Shown here: piece by piece, positions 36,445 through 40,631 of the stretch
Layout of the letters: the number at the start of each line of letters is the position of its first letter
Position numbering within the stretch: the stretch's first letter is position 1
Assembly: GCA_023481165.1 (NCBI GenBank)
Contig: JAMCWO010000116.1
Coordinates: 1 to 40,631 of the forward strand
Length of the DNA stretch: 40,631 nt
Direction of reading: 5' to 3'
DNA from: Planctomycetota bacterium
Lineage (GTDB): Bacteria; Planctomycetota; Phycisphaerae; Sedimentisphaerales; Anaerobacaceae
The notes under the pieces: generated by a model
Database searches by the model: none
What the model was told of the DNA's origin: nothing
Seen by the model: the letters and a program-made list of their open reading frames with translations, nothing else
Translations under genes and position numbers: made by a program

Positions 36445-36921
36445 TCAAGGGAACAGCCGTTTGGTCAGTGCGGCGATTCGCTGGCCCCGGCGCTCGCACT
36501 GCTGCTTGACCCTGTCGTCCGGCTTACCGATCGACAGCGGACCGTAGTGCGCGCCCTGCGGATCGCCTTGGACGACCATGCCGGCGATCAGCATGGCTTC
36601 CAGGAGGCCCATGACGGTCGTTTCGCTGCCGCCGCCGATATTGGCGGAACTGGAGAAAGCGGCTCCAACTTTGCCGTTCAGTTGCCCGTGGCGGCTGACC
36701 AACTCATCGATGAGGTGCTTGATGGGGGCGGCCATCTGGCCGTAATAGCAGGGTGAGCCGATCACGACGGCATCATAGGCCGGGACGTCGTCCGCATGCA
36801 CCTTGTCGGCGGGCTTGCATTCCGTGCTCAAGCCCGCGTCATTCATCGCCTGGGCGATGATTTCCGCCATCTCTTTCGTGTTGCCGCTCCTGGAATAGTA
36901 GACGACAATCCCTTTTGCCAT
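36445..36921 (-). CDS. Flavodoxin-like / WrbA-type FMN protein
   Basis: A 158-residue flavodoxin fold protein. The FMN phosphate loop is YYSRSGNTKEMAE near the N terminus (residues 8-20). VVIGSPCYYGQMAAPIKHLID supplies a second flavin contact, and AAFSSSANIGGGSETTV the third, as in WrbA-type NAD(P)H:quinone oxidoreductases. It is shorter than typical WrbA (about 200 residues), so electron transfer or quinone reduction is likely but the exact reaction is not fixed. AAAGGGG lies about 5 bases upstream of the ATG. It stands alone, with a terminator after it and a repeat-containing spacer before it. Confidence 0.88.
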   Translation of the reverse strand: MAKGIVVYYSRSGNTKEMAEIIAQAMNDAGLSTECKPADKVHADDVPAYDAVVIGSPCYYGQMAAPIKHLIDELVSRHGQLNGKVGAAFSSSANIGGGSETTVMGLLEAMLIAGMVVQGDPQGAHYGPLSIGKPDDRVKQQCERRGQRIAALTKRLFP

Positions 36922-36969
36922 ATCTGCCCCTTTCCCGTCCTGGCGTTATACAATTTCGGTTGTGCGGCT

Positions 36970-37029
36970 CGTTTGTAGTGTGCTCGTAAGAGCATAGGAA
37001 GATAACGTCTTACGGCGTCACTACAAACG
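36970..37029. repeat. Dispersed inverted repeat upstream of the flavodoxin gene
   Basis: CGTTTGTAGTG (36970-36980) is the exact reverse complement of CACTACAAACG (37019-37029). Inside, CGTAAGA (36985-36991) pairs with TCTTACG (37008-37014). The arms extend over about 22 positions with four mismatches. The form (outer GTAGTG, inner CGTAAG) looks like a mobile palindromic repeat rather than an operator. Confidence 0.7.
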
Positions 37030-37154
37030 GACGTCGCAACCGCTCGCCGATATCCCTGATACCCCGGTGCCGTGACGACGCGAATTCGCACGTATGGTAT
37101 ACCCCTCCGGGGGAGCCGTCCAGTGATTCTTCCGTGCCAGATCGCCAATGGAGG

Positions 37155-38696
37155 CTATCGTCGCAGGTAAGTGAGCTGTTTCGGCAGGGGGATGTTGTTG
37201 CCGTAGTTGTCCTCGCCGTACCCATGCTCCGCCAGCAGCTTGATATCACTGAGGACACGCTTGTCGCCGACGAACTGGGCGGTCATATCGATGCCGATGT
37301 CGATCTTTCCCATGGCCAGCAGCCGGGCGGTCTCGTTCGTGATCTTCTCGAGGAGTGTGCCTTCCCCGACGCACGTCCGCTCGGGGATCTCCAGCGGCTG
37401 CTCGTAGAGCACCAGTTCGCTCTTCTCCGCCAGGGCCAGCACCACGCTGCGGATGATGGACGTGGATTTCTCCAGGTCGCACTGCTCGGGGACCAGATTG
37501 AGCCGGACAATCTCGTTGGCCAGCCAGCGCCGCTTCTGGGCGTTGATTTTCTCGTTGGCCCGGAACAAATCGAGCGAGGAGCCGGCGTCATATTCCTCGT
37601 CGCCCAGCAGCATCCGTACTCTGCTGCCGTAGTGGAGGACGAGCTTGGAGATCAGGGTGGACGGCCGCACGTGGAACCCGCGATACTTCGGGATCGGCAC
37701 CTCGATCCGGCCCACTTCGGCGTAGCGCTTGAGCATCTCCTGGCACAGGCTCACAGCGCGGCTGGTGTACAGGTCGATGAAGGCAATGGGGTAGTTCATC
37801 AGCACCAGTTGCAGCGCCTCCGCCTCCACCAGGTGCCCCTTGAACTGGGCCGCCGAACAGCGCTGCTTGTTGATATGACGCTCGTAGTAGTGCGCCAACA
37901 GCGTCGCAATCCGCAGCAGGTGGAACACGACGCTGGCGTGTCCGCGCAGCACGGGCAGATCGGTGTCCTGCCGCTCGACCTCGGTTCCCGAAACGTAGGT
38001 GTCGTATTGCGATTGCAGATTGTGGAATTGAAACTCGAGGCTCCGCAGCCGCTCTTCGCTCAGCGCCGGCGAAGCAGAAGCGGCGCCCACCTGCGGCCCG
38101 GAGCGGCTGGTGGCCCGGACATCTTCGCACTCCGACGCGAGGTTCAGAAACGCCGTCGCCAACAGGGTCACCGTCCCCGCCACCGTATCGACCTGGCGCG
38201 CGCCGCAGCTATGCACCAGGCGGCCTTTGGGCAGAGATTCCTGGAAGGAGCCGGCGGCCTCGGAGGCGGGTGGGACCTTCAGCCCGAGGTCGCGGGCCTG
38301 GTTGAGCATCTCCTTGGCCGCCTGGGCCAGGACGAGGCTGGTGAACCCGAGGGTCTCATTGGTGGCGGCCACGAAATCGCGCTCGACCGGCATGAGATGA
38401 TACGTCGGCACGCGCTGCAGGATGTGGAGCAATTCGTAACTGACGTCGGAGAACAGCTTGATCGCCGCCGTAACCGAGCGGAGGCTGCACCAGTTGCAGC
38501 ACTTGCCGGCATCGTAGGTATCCAGGGTCTCCTCCAACTGCATGGAGTGGGAGAGCAGGTCTCCCACCAGAGGCCGGCTCAACGCCTCCCGCGGCACGGG
38601 ACAGTTGGCCAGGTGCTCCGCCAGGGCCAACAGCGTCTGCGCCCGCTTTCCAATCAGCTCGCGTACATCTTGCTCGACGACAACCTCTGTATCCAT
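37155..38696 (-). CDS. Large protein with an embedded HPr-like domain, function unknown
   Basis: A 513-514-residue soluble protein. Near residues 335-420 it has an HPr-like domain: YRGFHVRPSTLISKLVLHYGS, in which H342 takes the place of the phosphorylated His15 of HPr (usual motif G-L-H-A-R-P). What follows (VRMLLGDEEYDAGSSLDLF) fits the next strands and helix of HPr. The first 330 residues are mostly helical with a CCNWC motif near residues 66-70 and no family I recognise. The last 90 (ITNETARLLAMGKIDIGIDM) are also unassigned. It could be a phosphorylation-dependent regulator. The ATG at 38696 follows AGGTGAGA; a GTG at 38702 is also possible. No PTS enzyme is encoded in the window. Confidence 0.75.
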   Translation of the reverse strand: MDTEVVVEQDVRELIGKRAQTLLALAEHLANCPVPREALSRPLVGDLLSHSMQLEETLDTYDAGKCCNWCSLRSVTAAIKLFSDVSYELLHILQRVPTYHLMPVERDFVAATNETLGFTSLVLAQAAKEMLNQARDLGLKVPPASEAAGSFQESLPKGRLVHSCGARQVDTVAGTVTLLATAFLNLASECEDVRATSRSGPQVGAASASPALSEERLRSLEFQFHNLQSQYDTYVSGTEVERQDTDLPVLRGHASVVFHLLRIATLLAHYYERHINKQRCSAAQFKGHLVEAEALQLVLMNYPIAFIDLYTSRAVSLCQEMLKRYAEVGRIEVPIPKYRGFHVRPSTLISKLVLHYGSRVRMLLGDEEYDAGSSLDLFRANEKINAQKRRWLANEIVRLNLVPEQCDLEKSTSIIRSVVLALAEKSELVLYEQPLEIPERTCVGEGTLLEKITNETARLLAMGKIDIGIDMTAQFVGDKRVLSDIKLLAEHGYGEDNYGNNIPLPKQLTYLRR

Positions 38697-38738
38697 TCTC
38701 ACCTGCCTCTGCTCAGGCCGACCGGTCGCCGGCCGCGA

Positions 38739-39551
38739 TTACCGGGGCGTTTTGCCTTCCACCCTTTTCGCGAGAGGGACTACCTCCACGCTGAAGCTGC
38801 GCGGAATGTCGACTTGAAACAGTTTACGATCCAGCGGCGCATTCACTTTGGGATCGGTCAGCTTGATTTGATAGACATCTTCTTCCGGCGTGACGGCCTC
38901 CACCCGCATCGGGAGCCCAATCTGCCGGTCGATCCAGAAGTCGATGGTGACATAATCATCCTTGTAGACCGAGTCCGGCTTGACCTTGAGATGGAGGTGC
39001 TGCGGGGCGGCGGCGTCGGCTGGCGGCTCCGTCACGAGCGAGATCTCGAACTGCTTACGCAGGTCCTCCACCTTGGAGAAACCCAGGACGGGAAGATGCT
39101 TGCTGGCCAGCGCGAACGCGTCCAAGGGCTGGTTGGGTTCCGCCAGTTGGCGACGGGTCTCCGTCTTCAACTGGTAATCGATCTCCCGCAGCCAGACGCC
39201 GTCGAAGATGTACTGCTGTTTGTACGTCTGCTGTTTCTCTTCGTCCTGTTGCAGCGTGTCGAAATCGATCCGCAGGAACGACTCCTTGTCGAACTTGGCG
39301 TAGTACAGAGCGCCGGTGCGGCGCTGCTGAGATTCGAGCAGCGGCTGTTTGAAGAGGTAGTCCATGTTCACCTGGTAGGACTTCAACTCGGTAGCTTTGG
39401 TCTCCAGATTCTTCAGCACCTTGTCGAGGGCGTTCGGCTCGGCGGCGGTCGCAGGGACAGTGCTGGCCGGATTGGCCGCCGCCGCGCCCCAGGACATTCC
39501 GGCCGCCAGGACAACGAACAACAGGGCAACGATCGCTGTTGATCTATACAT
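38739..39551 (-). CDS. LolA-like exported protein
   Basis: A 270-residue protein with a signal peptide (MYRSTAIVALLFVVLAAGMS, probable cut after GAAAA). The mature part (VKNLETKATELKSYQVNMDY-like start, then TGALYYAKFDKESFLRIDF, YIFDGVWLREIDYQ and a late VTIDFWIDRQIGLPMRVEAV) follows the order of strands in LolA/outer-membrane lipoprotein-sorting proteins. Many planctomycetes have such proteins; the cargo may be a lipoprotein or another lipid. The ATG at 39551 has GGAGAA 4 bases upstream and overlaps the stop of the HAD phosphatase gene as TGATG, so the two are translationally coupled. A longer frame going further upstream encodes only out-of-frame phosphatase sequence. Confidence 0.82.
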   Translation of the reverse strand: MYRSTAIVALLFVVLAAGMSWGAAAANPASTVPATAAEPNALDKVLKNLETKATELKSYQVNMDYLFKQPLLESQQRRTGALYYAKFDKESFLRIDFDTLQQDEEKQQTYKQQYIFDGVWLREIDYQLKTETRRQLAEPNQPLDAFALASKHLPVLGFSKVEDLRKQFEISLVTEPPADAAAPQHLHLKVKPDSVYKDDYVTIDFWIDRQIGLPMRVEAVTPEEDVYQIKLTDPKVNAPLDRKLFQVDIPRSFSVEVVPLAKRVEGKTPR

Positions 39552-40174
39552 CAATTCTCCTGCGTCTGAGGGTGGGATTCGCCGTTGCCATTGTGGCGAT
39601 CGATAATGGGCAGCAGTTCGGGGAGGCTGGCGACCGCAAAGTCCGCGTGCCGGGCAAACTCGGGGGCCTGCTCGTGATTCATCAGAAGAACCGGGATCGC
39701 GCCCGCGGCGCGGGCACAAAGCAGGTCGAACAGGTAGTCGCCCACGAGCAGCGTCTGGACCGGCGCAACGGCAAACCTGCGGCACAGGTGCAACACACCG
39801 AACGAATCGGGCTTCACGGGCCCATCCTCCCGTCCGACGACCGCGTCGAAGTGCAAGCCGTGCTTGCGGGCCACCGCCCAAGCGTTGTCCTTGCGATTGC
39901 GCGTCAGGATGCCGACGGGGATGCCGCGCATCTGCAGGGCGGCCAGCGTCTCCCGAGCGCCGGCGTTCAGCTTGGATTCGGCCACCGCCCTCTCCTCGTG
40001 AGAGTGCAAGATCATCTCTGCCTGCTGGCGCTGCTGGGGCGTCATCTTCGCCATCGCCTCCAGTATCGGTCCACCATTCCTATCCAACCCCATTTCTTCC
40101 CGGATCACATCGAAATCCAAGTACGGCTGCGTAATGGTTCCATCCAAGTCGAAAATCACTGCTCTTATCGGCAT
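39551..40174 (-). CDS. HAD-superfamily phosphatase (phosphoglycolate phosphatase-like)
   Basis: A 207-residue HAD hydrolase. The catalytic aspartates are D9 and D11 in VIFDLDGTI. Motif II is the Thr in VGILTRN, motif III the Lys in PVKPDSFG, and motif IV is VGDYLFDLLCARAAG. A small helical cap lies between motifs I and II, as in phosphoglycolate phosphatase and beta-phosphoglucomutase relatives; the substrate is not predictable. The start has GGAAGAGG about 12 bases upstream. Its stop overlaps the LolA-like gene start. Confidence 0.9.
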   Translation of the reverse strand: MPIRAVIFDLDGTITQPYLDFDVIREEMGLDRNGGPILEAMAKMTPQQRQQAEMILHSHEERAVAESKLNAGARETLAALQMRGIPVGILTRNRKDNAWAVARKHGLHFDAVVGREDGPVKPDSFGVLHLCRRFAVAPVQTLLVGDYLFDLLCARAAGAIPVLLMNHEQAPEFARHADFAVASLPELLPIIDRHNGNGESHPQTQEN

Positions 40175-40290
40175 ACCCAGGTTGCCTCTTCCGTCGAAGT
40201 ACTCCAGCCGCTGCAGACGGCCTCGGGGTGCTTCCTGCTTCTTTTCTATACGTTGTGGGGTCGGGCCGGTTTTGTCAAGCCTTATCGTGG

Positions 40291-40382
40291 CACGGGCATC
40301 CCTTCGGCTTCGCTCTCAGGGCAGGCTTTGCCCGTGAAAGCAGGGCCAGAGCCTGCCCCCGCGAAGGCGGGGGATGGCCCTG
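40291..40382. repeat. Nested palindromic repeat block
   Basis: Several perfect stems overlap: CACGGGCA (40291-40298) with TGCCCGTG (40329-40336); GGGCAGGCT (40319-40327) with AGCCTGCCC (40350-40358); CAGGGCCA (40341-40348) with TGGCCCTG (40375-40382); and CCCCCGC-GAAG-GCGGGGG (40356-40373). Some are mutually exclusive. It lies between the LysR-type gene and the HAD gene and may serve as the terminator of the former, but it looks like a dispersed repeat. Confidence 0.75.
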
Positions 40383-40446
40383 CGACTGGGACCCCAAACG
40401 CGGTGGAACGCGTTTGAGAACCCACTCAGGGGCGCTCGCGCCCAGG

Positions 40447-40631
40447 CTACTTTGCCTGTTTTCTCAATAGATCGATAAAATAGCGGGCCGCTTGGCTCAG
40501 CGTCCGCCCCTTGCGGACAATGATGCCGGTGGGGCGGAAGAATTGGTCGTTGGAGAAGGGGATTGCCTTGAGCGTCCCGCCGGCTATCTCCTGAACGACG
40601 GTGGCCTGTGGCAGGATACTCACCCCCGTTA
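40447..40631 (-). CDS. LysR-type transcriptional regulator, C-terminal part
   Basis: Only the last 60 residues and the stop are inside the window; the 5' end lies beyond 40631. The visible part (GVSILPQATVVQEIAGGTLK, then FFRPTGIIVRKGRTLS and ARYFIDLLRK) is the end of a LysR substrate-binding domain. The DNA-binding half and the regulated genes cannot be seen. Confidence 0.85.
   Translation of the reverse strand, partial: TGVSILPQATVVQEIAGGTLKAIPFSNDQFFRPTGIIVRKGRTLSQAARYFIDLLRKQAK

Overview
The window is GC-rich bacterial DNA, most likely from a planctomycete of the Phycisphaerae/Sedimentisphaerales type. Three things support this. A secreted protein (22561-23502) ends in tandem dockerin-like repeats with CHGDADG and ICADFAHD motifs that recur in that group. 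A 58-residue chlamydial-type histone H1 (Hc1) homologue lies at 36148-36324. The spacers are full of short dispersed palindromes and AT-rich heptad-like repeats. The assignment is inference; no rRNA is present.

Region 1 (about 0.5-19.3 kb) is a glycogen/trehalose block of eight enzymes in two converging groups. On the plus strand are a GH57 (DUF3536-type) glucan enzyme and MalQ. On the minus strand, in transcription order, are GlgE, a TreS-maltokinase fusion, GlgB, GlgX, TreZ and TreY. Together these encode the GlgE route (trehalose to maltose to maltose-1-phosphate to branched alpha-glucan) and the TreY/TreZ route from alpha-glucan back to trehalose, plus debranching and disproportionation. 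All catalytic acids I checked are present.

Region 2 (19.3-29.1 kb) is mostly envelope and export functions. It holds a membrane/spermidine-synthase-like/TPR fusion, a lipoprotein next to the dockerin-like secreted protein, about 1 kb of repeat-rich gene-free DNA, a RodA/FtsW-type SEDS protein, an 827-residue exported helical-repeat protein, a small 2[4Fe-4S] ferredoxin and a tRNA-Glu(UUC).

Region 3 (29.3-35.5 kb) is signalling: an ECF sigma factor, a STAS protein lacking the usual phosphorylatable serine, then kaiC, the wreck of one kaiB copy, an intact kaiB, and a PAS-containing histidine kinase. There is no KaiA and no response regulator. The kaiB wreck (32720-32855) keeps the start and end of a KaiB in two different frames with the middle missing. 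I consider it the most specific new observation here.

Region 4 (35.5 kb to the end, all minus strand) carries a FabZ-like hot-dog dehydratase, the Hc1 homologue, a flavodoxin-like protein, a 514-residue protein with an embedded HPr-like domain, a LolA-like exported protein coupled to a HAD phosphatase, and the 3' end of a LysR-type regulator cut by the window edge.
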